Virus record (IMG/VR): IMGVR_UViG_3300030328_001830
Location: 1 to 39,394 of that record
DNA length: 39,394 bases
Direction: 5' to 3' (one strand)
From: a virus
Position 1 is the first letter of the stretch. Each line of letters starts with the position of its first letter. Both the position numbers and the translations under genes were made by a program. Below are positions 13,416 to 22,141 of the stretch, piece after piece. The notes below the pieces were generated by a model, which searched no databases, was not told where the DNA came from, and saw nothing but the letters and a program-made list of their open reading frames with translations.

Positions 13416-14755
13416 TATAATCCCTTTCCAGATTTAGCTTTTAAATATTTTTCTAAAATATCTTCCCAGTCTTGATTAGGAAATTGTATGTTCATTAATT
13501 CAATTGCTTTTTCTGGTGCATATTGATCTATTTTATAAGACTTAAATAACTCATCTAAGTATTCACCATTTGGTTTTATCTCTGTTTTTAAAAATTTACC
13601 AAAAGCCTCTGAATAAACTCTTTCACCATCATCATTAATTTCATAAGTTTTACCACCAGTAGCTCTAAATTTTTTAGATTTTGCTAATAGTTCTTTTTGT
13701 ATTCTAATCTGGTTTTTCATCTTAGCTCTATAGGTAGCTGGACTATCTTTAGAACTTGGTATAGATGCTTCTAACCATGCAATCTCTTTTTCACCAGCAG
13801 CAACACCAGTAATTTCTTTTCTGTATTGGTTAAAGTATTGTAAGTTTCCTTGATCCCAAACACTATATCGTCTTAAATAAGCTCTATCTTTATCGTTCAT
13901 TTCCATACCAGCTTTGTCTAACAATAAAAGCTTTTGGTATCTAATTTTACCACCATAAGTTAAAAACTCATCTTCAAACATTATGTTGGTAGCTTCTAAT
14001 TGGCCAAGAAGTTTATCAGCACCAATTACTTCTTTTTCTAGTTTGCCTTTAGTAGATTTGCTTAAACCACTTGCATCTGTAGCATTAACATTTTGTTTAA
14101 ATTCTGTGTAACCTTGTTTTAATAAACCCTCTAATTCAGATGCAACATTTTTATCTGATATGTTTAAACTTTTAATATCATTACCATCTGCTGACTTTAA
14201 AGTAATAATATCTGGTTTGACATATTTGTCAGGTTTTACAAGGGAGTAATCACCTTGTAACAATATGTTGGCTTCTTTAATTTGATCTGGGTTGTTTAAA
14301 TCTAAAGTAACTTTTTGACCATCGTTTTTATAAAAAGTTGTAAAACTAGGTTTATCAGTTTTAACTTTTTTAGATTGAAACTTACTTGTATCTTGTGAAA
14401 TAACAGATGCTTTTTCAAACCTATAACCACCCTCACCATCATTTAAAGTTGGATCATAAATTTCTTTTAAATCAGGTTTTTTAGTACCAAATTTATTTTT
14501 CTTTAACCATTCTAAAGGAAACATTTTAAATATTTTCTTTTGATCTTCTGGTACTTCTTTTTCGTATTGTTTAATTAATTTTTTCTTTTCCTCTTCTTCT
14601 TCCATAGCAGAGTACATAGATGCAGTTTTCATACCTTGCATCATCATTGGAAGTGCTGAGTCTGGAGCTTTGCCAGAGAGTCCAGCAGTTAATAAACCTA
14701 TGCCACCTAAAACTTCTGGTGAGTATAATAATCCTTTAAAAGGTGAGTCTGCCAT
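13415..14755 (-). CDS. Internal virion / DNA-ejection protein (446 aa)
   Basis: A 446-residue protein with a methionine- and glycine-rich apolar N-terminus (GIGLLTAGLSGKAP, LPMMMQGMKTASMYS), then acidic/lysine-rich helices (EEEEEKKKLIKQYEKE) and a long soluble part. It is predicted to be packaged inside the head, with its N-terminus able to interact with membrane during ejection. The family is not recognised by name; the assignment is by position and composition. Confidence 0.55.
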   Translation of the reverse strand: MADSPFKGLLYSPEVLGGIGLLTAGLSGKAPDSALPMMMQGMKTASMYSAMEEEEEKKKLIKQYEKEVPEDQKKIFKMFPLEWLKKNKFGTKKPDLKEIYDPTLNDGEGGYRFEKASVISQDTSKFQSKKVKTDKPSFTTFYKNDGQKVTLDLNNPDQIKEANILLQGDYSLVKPDKYVKPDIITLKSADGNDIKSLNISDKNVASELEGLLKQGYTEFKQNVNATDASGLSKSTKGKLEKEVIGADKLLGQLEATNIMFEDEFLTYGGKIRYQKLLLLDKAGMEMNDKDRAYLRRYSVWDQGNLQYFNQYRKEITGVAAGEKEIAWLEASIPSSKDSPATYRAKMKNQIRIQKELLAKSKKFRATGGKTYEINDDGERVYSEAFGKFLKTEIKPNGEYLDELFKSYKIDQYAPEKAIELMNIQFPNQDWEDILEKYLKAKSGKGL

Positions 14756-15813
14756 TATAATAGTCCTTGTTCTTTTAAGTAGTTGTAATAAATATTACTA
14801 GCTGTCATTGTGCCTGAATAACCATACTGATCTATGTTTGGTGTCATGTTCATTGTTTTGGCCAAATCTGCTTTTGCTTGATTATATGTTGTTATATAAT
14901 CAGATGAAATTCCTAAGTTTTCTTGATTGGCATTTGCAAAATATTCATCAACCATAGATGTTTCTTGAGTTGGTGCATTACCTACTAAATAAGGTAAATC
15001 TGGTATTGCATCATTATAAGCATTCTCCCAATCTTGATCGGTTAAATTATCTTTAACTGAGCCATCGCTATTAAAAATTCTACCAAACCAACCACCTTGA
15101 TCTAAAGCTCTACCACTTCCTGTGCCTTCTTTAGCACCATATTTATAAGTACCATAATCAGTAGTAAAATTTTCTTTTAAAGTTCTACCAGCAGCTATTA
15201 AAAGTCTAGCAAGAGGAAAATTAGCAGCAGTTGGATTTGTAGCTGAAACATCTTTCCAATGTTCACTAAAGCTTAAATTTGTAGTTCCCTCATTACCTTT
15301 ATAAAATGAATAATTTTTACCCTCTGTGCCTTTAAGCTTATTCATTTCTAATTGGTATGCTTCTTGTTGTTCTTTAGTCCAATCATTCCAATCAGATTGA
15401 TTGTGGTCGCCCTTTTGATGTTCTTTAATTGCTTTTTGTGTGGCTTTCCAATGATCCTTGTCTGGCTCCATATACTCATCTTCAGCATCAACTGTACCTA
15501 ATTCAACTTTTGTCAAATCTCTTTTTACAGTTCCTGAATCTGTATGTGGACTATGCCTATCAGGTCTATTATCATTATTGTTGTTTCCTGTTGATGTATC
15601 TTTTGTTGAACTTGGACTAGATCCCTCAAATTGTGATTTGCTCTGTCCATAATTATCCCATTCAGGATATGCAAAAATACCAGATGCAGTTGGTGTTTTT
15701 TTACCACCAGCTTCAACCAACATATCTCTTTCGTTTGGTGTTATATAAGCTAAAAAGTGATTTTCTGGTGCTTCCTCATTTAAGAGTCCAGCATATCTTT
15801 TAAGTGTATTCAT
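14755..15813 (-). CDS. Internal virion / DNA-ejection protein (352 aa)
   Basis: A 352-residue polar protein with a low-complexity segment near residues 65-100 (SSPSSTKDTSTGNNNNDN). It starts MNTLKRYAGLLNEEAP at the ATG at 15813, one base after the stop of the 36-residue membrane protein, so it probably relies on coupling; an in-frame upstream TTG is a weaker alternative. It belongs to the run of putative ejection proteins. Confidence 0.55.
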   Translation of the reverse strand: MNTLKRYAGLLNEEAPENHFLAYITPNERDMLVEAGGKKTPTASGIFAYPEWDNYGQSKSQFEGSSPSSTKDTSTGNNNNDNRPDRHSPHTDSGTVKRDLTKVELGTVDAEDEYMEPDKDHWKATQKAIKEHQKGDHNQSDWNDWTKEQQEAYQLEMNKLKGTEGKNYSFYKGNEGTTNLSFSEHWKDVSATNPTAANFPLARLLIAAGRTLKENFTTDYGTYKYGAKEGTGSGRALDQGGWFGRIFNSDGSVKDNLTDQDWENAYNDAIPDLPYLVGNAPTQETSMVDEYFANANQENLGISSDYITTYNQAKADLAKTMNMTPNIDQYGYSGTMTASNIYYNYLKEQGLL

Positions 15814-15814
15814 A

Positions 15815-15925
15815 TTATGCAATTATTGAAATAACAAATAGTACAGCTAAAACCATAATCCATTTGCTAGGTCTTGTGTTAATTTTTGTTTCCATATCAA
15901 AAATTATTTTTTTTATTTTATCCAT
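15815..15925 (-). CDS. Tiny single-span membrane protein (36 aa)
   Basis: A 36-residue protein, MDKIKKIIFDMETKINTR..., with a C-terminal membrane helix (WIMVLAVLFVISIIA). AGGAGG precedes the ATG at 15925, which overlaps the TAA of the previous gene; its own TAA lies one base from the next ATG. It may help ejection proteins cross the membrane or be a lysis accessory. Confidence 0.65.
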   Translation of the reverse strand: MDKIKKIIFDMETKINTRPSKWIMVLAVLFVISIIA

Positions 15926-16629
15926 TATAGTAACCCTCCTAAGAATCCTAAACCACCACCTATCAATGCACCTGGCATCCCAAATTTAGATCCAATTAAA
16001 GCTCCACCCATCGCAGTTGTTATTGGGTTTGATGATGTTTGTTGATTTTGTGTTTGTACTGGTAGACCAGTTGCGATTGGATTTATTAAACTACTGTATT
16101 GTTGAAGTGCAGCAAAAGGAGCCATGTTTTTTTGTCGTTCAATATTTTCTAATTGTTGGCCAGTTTGAACTAAACTAGGTGTAGCACTAGCAATACCTAA
16201 CTGTCTTTGTCGTTCTCTTTCATACTGTTCAAATGCCATTGGTAAAGCAGCATCTGTAATACCACCTATAATTTGCTGTTGATTCATCGCACTACCTGGA
16301 GTCCGACCAGCACCTGAGAATTCTGTATTTATTGCTGTAGCAATTTCATTTCCAGCACCTTGTAACATTGGCGATAAAAATGGGTTTAAATACTTACCAG
16401 ATAAAGTGTCTGCCAACTGTTGATTAGCAGCAGTACCCATAAGTTCTTGGGCAGCTAATCCTTGTGTAGTTTGTTGGCTTGGTGCTACATAACCAGCAGC
16501 TTTTACACCTTGATTATATAAACTACCTGACTCTGATATAATTTGATTTAAAGCTGGTTTAGCCGGATCATAAGGATCCATTTTAGAAATAGACTGACCA
16601 CCACCTGAATTACCACCACCAAATGACAT
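15925..16629 (-). CDS. Glycine-rich virion protein with C-terminal glycine zipper
   Basis: A 234-residue protein. It has a glycine-rich N-terminus (MSFGGGNSGGGQSIS), a helical Q/A-rich middle and a C-terminal glycine-zipper-like hydrophobic end (GGALIGSKFGMPGALIGGG). Such an end can insert into membranes and is common in phage ejection proteins. It is the first of the ejection set after the GNAT-like gene. Confidence 0.6.
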   Translation of the reverse strand: MSFGGGNSGGGQSISKMDPYDPAKPALNQIISESGSLYNQGVKAAGYVAPSQQTTQGLAAQELMGTAANQQLADTLSGKYLNPFLSPMLQGAGNEIATAINTEFSGAGRTPGSAMNQQQIIGGITDAALPMAFEQYERERQRQLGIASATPSLVQTGQQLENIERQKNMAPFAALQQYSSLINPIATGLPVQTQNQQTSSNPITTAMGGALIGSKFGMPGALIGGGLGFLGGLL

Positions 16630-17072
16630 TATTCATTCTCCTTTTTTTCTATTTGTTTTTCTAAGACTACATGAGTCTTTTTGTAATTAAATTGTTCCAT
16701 TATTTTTTCCCATCCTTTTCTTGCAAAAAGTTCCATCTGGTCACATTTGTTTTTAGAAGCAAAATCTTCTAAATTTTTAATTAAATGTTGCCACTTTTGT
16801 CTTTGCCTACCAGTTACTATAAAAATATTACAAGACCTTTTAAGTTTGCGTTGCACTATTTCTGTTACAACAACTCCATAATATTTATCTAAAGTTGTTT
16901 TTTGGTTTTTATCCCAAACTATCCAAAGCTGAAACTTTTCTTGTTTTAAAGTTTCTAATACAAAATCACTATCAGTATGATTGCCTGAATATGACAAAGC
17001 TTCTTGAATATCTTTTTTAATTAGATTCCACACATCATCTATATTAGATGTTGGTATTCGTACTAAATTCAT
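16629..17072 (-). CDS. GNAT-fold acetyltransferase-like protein (T7 gp13-like)
   Basis: A 147-residue protein with a GNAT-type layout: an N-terminal helix pair, strand QLWIVWD, a central strand pair (GVVVTEIV, NIFIVTGRQRQKW), a helix LIKNLEDFASK, then CDQMELFARKGWEKIMEQF and a last strand VVLEKQ. Phages such as T7 encode a GNAT-like protein (gp13) needed for assembly of internal virion proteins. Its position directly ahead of those genes suggests the same role here. Enzymatic activity is unproven. Confidence 0.65.
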   Translation of the reverse strand: MNLVRIPTSNIDDVWNLIKKDIQEALSYSGNHTDSDFVLETLKQEKFQLWIVWDKNQKTTLDKYYGVVVTEIVQRKLKRSCNIFIVTGRQRQKWQHLIKNLEDFASKNKCDQMELFARKGWEKIMEQFNYKKTHVVLEKQIEKKENE

Positions 17073-17401
17073 TAGGTAATACTTAAATAACTTATTCCTA
17101 TGTGAATACTATCTGTTGAGCTTATTGTTGTTTTTAACGCATCTGCTTTTTCTAGCACCAAAGGTACTGATAATATTTCAACAGATGTGTTTGCTGCAAG
17201 TGATTGTGTATTTAAAATTGTAAATTCTGCATTACTTTGTGAACTATCTAATACATCCATTGATATAGTTGGTGTATTAGCAGTATTGTTGGTTACTATA
17301 ATAGATTTAATAATAATAGTTTCGTTAGCACCTGATGTTATTAAAGTTGTTTCACTTGTAGATGTAATTGCTTTACCAAAAAATTTATAACTATTTGCCA
17401 T
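17072..17401 (-). CDS. Small beta-rich virion protein (fibre region)
   Basis: A 109-residue beta-rich protein (ETIIIKSIIVTNNTA, TPTISMDVLDSS). Its size and strand pattern are matched by the gene at 21791-22120 (about NVSTSAISVDVYIV and SLELIDGGAKIVL), so they look like paralogues. Probably a small structural or capping protein of the tail or fibres. It overlaps the upstream gene by 11 bases. Confidence 0.6.
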   Translation of the reverse strand: MANSYKFFGKAITSTSETTLITSGANETIIIKSIIVTNNTANTPTISMDVLDSSQSNAEFTILNTQSLAANTSVEILSVPLVLEKADALKTTISSTDSIHIGISYLSIT

Positions 17402-17612
17402 CTGTTTTTTCTTCTTTAGGTAAGTAACTTAAAATATGTTGTAGTTTTGAAAAATTACTATCTTTAATTCCAATCCAATTATCTATTTCTTTATTAATAT
17501 CGGTATGCTCAGGTATAATTCTAGGATTAGTTAAAAGTAGTTTTATATTCTCATCTGCTTCTAAAATCTTAGACTCATATCCTTTACGCAAGGATTCTAT
17601 TCTGTTGTTCAT
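17391..17612 (-). CDS. Small helical protein of fibre region
   Basis: A 73-residue charged protein (MNNRIESLRKGYESKILEA...) with no recognised motif. It overlaps both neighbours by a few bases. It may be a fibre assembly chaperone by position only. Confidence 0.55.
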   Translation of the reverse strand: MNNRIESLRKGYESKILEADENIKLLLTNPRIIPEHTDINKEIDNWIGIKDSNFSKLQHILSYLPKEEKTDGK

Positions 17613-17932
17613 TTTTTAGGATATTTAACTTTTACTTTAAGTATCGCTTGGTAAAAATCAAAATATTTATGTTGTAATGTAATATCTTTATCTATTGTGT
17701 GCCATAGCATATCCAATTGATCTCCTATTTCAGGATAAGCATTTCTTCTTTGTTGTGCATAATTAGATTGTTCTGGCTCATTAGCCATCTCATTCATTTT
17801 AGCTTCTATGTCAGCTTTAGAAATATTGTTTGGGTTTTCATCATGCCAAATAATTTCACAAGTATTTATATCTGATCCACTTACAGAAACTTCTGCATTA
17901 GGATTTATTTTAAGTATTGCGTCTATAATCAT
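17609..17932 (-). CDS. XkdW-like fibre-associated protein, copy 1
   Basis: A 107-residue protein whose C-terminal part contains RRNAYPEIGDQLDMLWHTIDKD and ends KVKVKYPKK. This R-x-YPxxxDQLDxxxHD-like pattern is typical of small phage tail-fibre-associated proteins related to XkdW. A second copy with RQAYGFWGDQLDEIYHDID lies at 19985-20314. Likely a fibre assembly or tail component. Confidence 0.65.
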   Translation of the reverse strand: MIIDAILKINPNAEVSVSGSDINTCEIIWHDENPNNISKADIEAKMNEMANEPEQSNYAQQRRNAYPEIGDQLDMLWHTIDKDITLQHKYFDFYQAILKVKVKYPKK

Positions 17933-18429
17933 TATCCTGCTATCTCCAATGCAATTATATTATTTTGATTTGTTGAGTTCTCTCCAACACCAGCAGTTCC
18001 AGAAGATGCTTTTGCTTGAACTTGATATGTAATTTCTGAAGTTGTGCTAGGCGAATCTAGGTATGTCATTCCAACACCTCCCCAAAAATCATGTGCTTGT
18101 GCTGATCTAGCAAAACTTATTCCATAAGTACTATTTCCAATATGAGAAGTTGCTCCACCAGAAATAGCTCTTTCCCATCTAATAGCCCAATATTGTTGAT
18201 CTGAATTTTGATACATATTTGTATTTAACAATAATAAAATTTTAGAACTTGTTGCTGCTGGAGTAATTGTTAATGATAAATTAGTAACATCTACAAAGCT
18301 AGTACTTGTAGTAGAAAAAATATTAATACCTTGTGTGGCTTGAACTTGTAAAACTGTTCCAGTAGAAATAGCTGCTGGTAAAGCAGTTATCGCAGATATT
18401 GTATTATTGTTTGGTTTAATTATTGCCAT
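17932..18429 (-). CDS. Fibre/virion beta-sandwich protein
   Basis: A 165-residue, serine/threonine-rich protein starting MAIIKPNNNTISAITALP. It contains strands such as SLTITPAATSSKILLLLNT and ends IIALEIAG, a pattern seen in marine phage virion fibre proteins. Probably a receptor-contact or decoration piece of the tail fibre. Starts with a close overlap to the upstream small gene. Confidence 0.6.
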   Translation of the reverse strand: MAIIKPNNNTISAITALPAAISTGTVLQVQATQGINIFSTTSTSFVDVTNLSLTITPAATSSKILLLLNTNMYQNSDQQYWAIRWERAISGGATSHIGNSTYGISFARSAQAHDFWGGVGMTYLDSPSTTSEITYQVQAKASSGTAGVGENSTNQNNIIALEIAG

Positions 18430-18629
18430 TACTCTCCACCTCCATTATCTATTACTGTTCCACCATCTGCTATCCATTCTTGGATTGTTTGGTAATCTGT
18501 GTTTGCTGTATCTACTGGTACAAATGATATTAAATCACTATTTGTAAAAGATACTTTGTAATTAACAAATTCGTTATTTGTTATAGTGTAATGTTTTTCT
18601 ATTGTATTAATATTTATTTTATCAATCAT
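18429..18629 (-). CDS. Small tail-fibre-associated protein
   Basis: A 66-residue acidic protein (NYKVSFTNSDLISFVPVD, then DYQTIQEWIADGGTV). The ending DYQxIQEWIADG is common in short proteins encoded beside phage fibres. Function unknown; likely fibre assembly or attachment. Confidence 0.6.
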   Translation of the reverse strand: MIDKININTIEKHYTITNNEFVNYKVSFTNSDLISFVPVDTANTDYQTIQEWIADGGTVIDNGGGE

Positions 18630-18631
18630 AA

Positions 18632-19981
18632 TTATAACTCCGAATCTGCTGTATAACTTGGTGGTAAATAATTTCCTTGAGGTTGCCTATAGGTTTCAAA
18701 TATAAACCTAGTTTTATTTGCCACAGACCAGCCTCTACCTGAAGTTTCTGTGATAGTAGGTGCTGCTCTCATTGGAACAGGAAAATTATTCCAATATACA
18801 TTATAAGCATCATTTGAAGAATAAGGTGCATAAAAAGTTGAAAGATTACCATGCACCCAATAATATCTAAAACATCTTTTTTCATTTACATCAACAGGCA
18901 AGAACTCAAAATCAGATGCAGATGTTCCAGTTTCAACTTGTAATCCTGTCATGTACCATTCATTTGATGTGCTATCTGCAAGATTAACTTGACCTACATA
19001 TCTATTTGCAGTTGTTTCTGATCCCCAAGAAGTTTGTAGTGTTCCAGAAGTATAATCACTTCCAGCTGCTAAAGCAAATTGTACTAAAAAACTTGCAGCA
19101 TTATCATTATCCAAAGTTCCTGTTGTATCACCAGCAAAAGTTAAAGTTTTCTTTTCCCAAGTATCAGCAGATGAAATTGTATATGATTGAGAAATTGCTC
19201 TTGTATTATCATTATCTTTTAATTCTAAAATATATGTTCCAGTTTTATTTGATCTTACCCAAAATGAAACTGTTAAACTTTCAGCGTTTGCAGTTCCTTT
19301 TTTTAAATACTGTAAATTTTGACCTTCTATAAATTGTTGAACACTTACAAAATCACTAGCACCTAAACTAGCATCAGCAGTTGTGTTATCCCATTTTAAA
19401 GAAGTTGCAAAACCTTGACCAGATGGAACAGTTGTTGATTGACTTATAGTCCAAGTTCCAGCACTAACTATAACACATCTATATCTATCAAGTGCATGGT
19501 ATCCACTTGAAGTTAATGAAGATGCAGAAGTTGATCTTTGTGCTATGCTCATATCTCCATTGATGATGATGTTTTTAAATGCTGATTGATTTTGAATAAC
19601 ACCACTTGCAAGTTTAGCAGCAGTAATTGTTGCATCAGTTATTTTTGCAGCAGTAACTGCATCATCTGCTAATTTAGCAGTAGTACAAGTTGAGTCACTA
19701 GGCACTCCCAGATCCAGAACATCACCAAGTATCTGAATAAAATCTATAACATCACCAGTAGCAAGATTACTAGCAAAAGTAATTGTTGATCCACTAACAG
19801 TAAAAGAACTGTTTGGTTTTTGGATTGTGCCATTCAAACTGCAGATCATGTGATTAGCCGACTGGGGAATTACATTAACTGATCCTACTTGCATTGTGTA
19901 TGCAGCTTGACCATTAACTACAGATATTGCATCACAAATCTGAAAGTTTCCGATTGTTGGTTTAGTTCCGATATATGCCAT
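18632..19981 (-). CDS. Tail fibre protein with carbohydrate-binding-like C-terminus
   Basis: A 449-residue protein. The N-terminus (MAYIGTKPTIGNF, LNGTIQKPNSSFTVSGSTITF, ATGDVIDFIQILG) is an attachment module shared with the 297-residue fibre at 20882-21775. Then come AAKL-type repeats (AKLADDAVTAAKITDATI) and a long beta-rich part from about residue 135 (NIIINGDMSIAQRS, GYHALDRYRCVI, FWVRSNKTGTYIL), typical of phage fibre/carbohydrate-binding domains. It probably recognises the host surface. Confidence 0.75.
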   Translation of the reverse strand: MAYIGTKPTIGNFQICDAISVVNGQAAYTMQVGSVNVIPQSANHMICSLNGTIQKPNSSFTVSGSTITFASNLATGDVIDFIQILGDVLDLGVPSDSTCTTAKLADDAVTAAKITDATITAAKLASGVIQNQSAFKNIIINGDMSIAQRSTSASSLTSSGYHALDRYRCVIVSAGTWTISQSTTVPSGQGFATSLKWDNTTADASLGASDFVSVQQFIEGQNLQYLKKGTANAESLTVSFWVRSNKTGTYILELKDNDNTRAISQSYTISSADTWEKKTLTFAGDTTGTLDNDNAASFLVQFALAAGSDYTSGTLQTSWGSETTANRYVGQVNLADSTSNEWYMTGLQVETGTSASDFEFLPVDVNEKRCFRYYWVHGNLSTFYAPYSSNDAYNVYWNNFPVPMRAAPTITETSGRGWSVANKTRFIFETYRQPQGNYLPPSYTADSEL

Positions 19982-19984
19982 TAA

Positions 19985-20314
19985 TTAACTCTTTGGGTTT
20001 GCGTCTTTAATTGATTTAATTCTAGCTTTCCAAGCATCTATGTCATGGTAGATTTCATCTAACTGATCTCCCCAAAAACCATAGGCTTGTCGTCTAGTTG
20101 CATCTACTTGAGCATTACTCTCAGCAGTATTTGCAGCAGTTTCATAAGATGCTAATTGCTCATCAGTTGGTTGTGCAATATCTAAGTTCCATTCTTTGAT
20201 ATACGCACCTTGACCATTACTGTCGTCTTGCAACTTAACATCATTCATAAAATCTACATTAGAAACTCCATTAGCTTCGCAGTATGATTTTATTTTTGTT
20301 GATAGATTTGCCAT
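19985..20314 (-). CDS. XkdW-like fibre-associated protein, copy 2
   Basis: A 109-residue protein with RQAYGFWGDQLDEIYHDIDAW near the C-terminus and a final KSIKDANPKS, paralogous to 17609-17932. AAGGAGG lies upstream of the ATG. Both copies directly accompany fibre genes. Confidence 0.65.
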   Translation of the reverse strand: MANLSTKIKSYCEANGVSNVDFMNDVKLQDDSNGQGAYIKEWNLDIAQPTDEQLASYETAANTAESNAQVDATRRQAYGFWGDQLDEIYHDIDAWKARIKSIKDANPKS

Positions 20315-20335
20315 AGTTTGTCCTCCTTAATATTG

Positions 20336-20875
20336 TTATTCTATAATTTTATATCCATAAAACCAGTTTCTAAATGTTGCATTATTTCCAGAGCCAGTTG
20401 GAACTTTTACATCACCACTATCTGTTGTTCTAACATATACATAAATTTCGTAATAATCATCATCATCATGTGCAACAACTAAATTCATTGAACTATCTAC
20501 AGTAGCAACTCTATAAGGAGATAAAGTTGCACTTTGAGTATAAACTAAACTAGAACCATTTTTATAAAGTTCCATTTTTTGAGCGAACAAATGTTCTGAT
20601 GCGTCATAACTCCAGAATGAAGCACCAATATAACTTTTACCAGCAAATCCTGGAGTAAATCTATAATTTGTTGATGGATCATAAACTCCTCCTACATCAT
20701 AAACTTCATTAGAATATGCAACTTTAGTTGATGTTTCATTACTTACAACTTGATCGCCTGTACAAGAAGCAAAAAAAGCTGGAGTATTAACACCAGAAGC
20801 ACCAGTTACAGTTCCTGTAAATGCAAAGTTATCTGCTAAATTTATTGATTCTGATTGTATTTTATCTATTGCCAT
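20336..20875 (-). CDS. Fibre protein with C1q-like domain
   Basis: A 179-residue protein: a short N-terminal attachment part, then residues ~30-179 with the C1q/TNF-like pattern TPAFFASCTG, STKVAYSNEVYDVGGVYD, YRFTPGFAGKSYIG, ELYKNGS, YYEIYVYV and a final FYGYKIIE. C1q-like trimers are used as binding heads on phage fibres. It is paralogous to the C-terminal half of the neighbouring 297-residue protein. Confidence 0.7.
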   Translation of the reverse strand: MAIDKIQSESINLADNFAFTGTVTGASGVNTPAFFASCTGDQVVSNETSTKVAYSNEVYDVGGVYDPSTNYRFTPGFAGKSYIGASFWSYDASEHLFAQKMELYKNGSSLVYTQSATLSPYRVATVDSSMNLVVAHDDDDYYEIYVYVRTTDSGDVKVPTGSGNNATFRNWFYGYKIIE

Positions 20876-20881
20876 AATTTA

Positions 20882-21775
20882 TTAAACTCCTATTAATTTG
20901 TATGCACCAAAAAAAGTATATTGAGGATTTGCTAAAAAATTGTTTGTTCCAGTATTTCTGATGTATCCAAAAACTTCTAGATAATCAGATGATCCATTCA
21001 TATCCACAGTTGTAAAACTGTTCCAAGCACCATCACCTCCACCTGTATAATCTTTAATAAAAATAGTAGCATAAGAAGCACCACTTCCATTTTTTCTAAT
21101 ATCAGTTATAAGTTGAACATGAGATCCTCCACTTGAAGATCCATCACTAAAAATCATACTATAAACAAAATATTTTCCAGCAGTTGTTGGAGTAAATCTA
21201 TAATTTGTTGAGTTATCATAGCAACCATCTGTATCCCAAACTTCTGTGTTAAATTGACATTTTGTAAATGTTGTAGATGAAACTGATTGATTTGAACTTA
21301 AATAAGCATGGAAAGATGGAGTATTAGCAGATTTTAAATAACTATAATCTACTCTCTTTAATGTTCCAGCATCAGAAATTAACAGTTCATCTGTATCTGC
21401 TGGTGTTGCACCTAAAGCAGTTGTTCCAGATATTATGTCATTATTTAATTTAGCAGCAGTTACACTTGTTGATGCAAGTTGTGCAGTTCCAACAGATGCG
21501 TTTGGTGGATTAACAGTTTGTAAAGCTCTGCCAAGATAAACTGCATACATTACATCTCCAGATGCTGTTGCACTTGTAAGTGTAAGTGTAGTACCAGAAG
21601 CTGTGTATGCTTTACCACTTCCAGGTTGTTGAACTACTCCATTAATAACTAATCTGATTTCATTCTCATTAGTTACAGCATGAGATAAAGTATAGTTAGT
21701 AGTAGCCGAAACTGAAAAAGTTTGTGTTTCAAAACTTGCATAAGATTCTGCTGGTTGATTTCCCAAATATGCCAT
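20882..21775 (-). CDS. Tail fibre: attachment module plus C1q-like head
   Basis: A 297-residue protein. Residues 1-100 form the attachment module MAYLGNQPAES...VINGVVQQPGSG...TASGDVMY shared with the 449-residue fibre. The linker has AAKL-type repeats. Residues ~148-297 are a C1q-like domain (TPSFHAYLSSNQ, YRFTPTTAGKYFVYS, DIRKNGSG, LEVFGYIRN, FFGAYKLIGV). It appears to be built from modules also used separately by its neighbours. Confidence 0.7.
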   Translation of the reverse strand: MAYLGNQPAESYASFETQTFSVSATTNYTLSHAVTNENEIRLVINGVVQQPGSGKAYTASGTTLTLTSATASGDVMYAVYLGRALQTVNPPNASVGTAQLASTSVTAAKLNNDIISGTTALGATPADTDELLISDAGTLKRVDYSYLKSANTPSFHAYLSSNQSVSSTTFTKCQFNTEVWDTDGCYDNSTNYRFTPTTAGKYFVYSMIFSDGSSSGGSHVQLITDIRKNGSGASYATIFIKDYTGGGDGAWNSFTTVDMNGSSDYLEVFGYIRNTGTNNFLANPQYTFFGAYKLIGV

Positions 21776-21790
21776 GTGTTAATTTTCCTA

Positions 21791-22120
21791 TTATGTTGAA
21801 ATTGTATCTATATAAGAAACAACTGTATCTAAAGATGATGCAACTGTACTAATAGCAGCGATTTTATCACCACTAGCCAATACAATTTTTGCACCCCCAT
21901 CAATTAATTCCAAAGATCCACCTGATGGAATTGGTGCTGATTTAATTAGATAATAATTAGTAGATGATTTAACGATATAAACATCAACACTAATTGCTGA
22001 TGTTGATACATTTGCACATCTAATACCAATTACAGTATCGTAACTATCAGCTTGTGCTAAAATATCTACTGCACTTGTTCCTGTGTTCCTTGTAATTTGA
22101 TTTCTAAAGTTTTGTGCCAT
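21791..22120 (-). CDS. Small beta-rich virion protein, paralogue
   Basis: A 109-residue protein (MAQNFRNQITRNTGTSAVDIL...) with the same size and strand order as the gene at 17072-17401. AAGGAAAATAAATA precedes the ATG. Likely a small tail or decoration protein. Confidence 0.6.
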   Translation of the reverse strand: MAQNFRNQITRNTGTSAVDILAQADSYDTVIGIRCANVSTSAISVDVYIVKSSTNYYLIKSAPIPSGGSLELIDGGAKIVLASGDKIAAISTVASSLDTVVSYIDTIST

Positions 22121-22141
22121 TATTTATTTTCCTTTTTTATT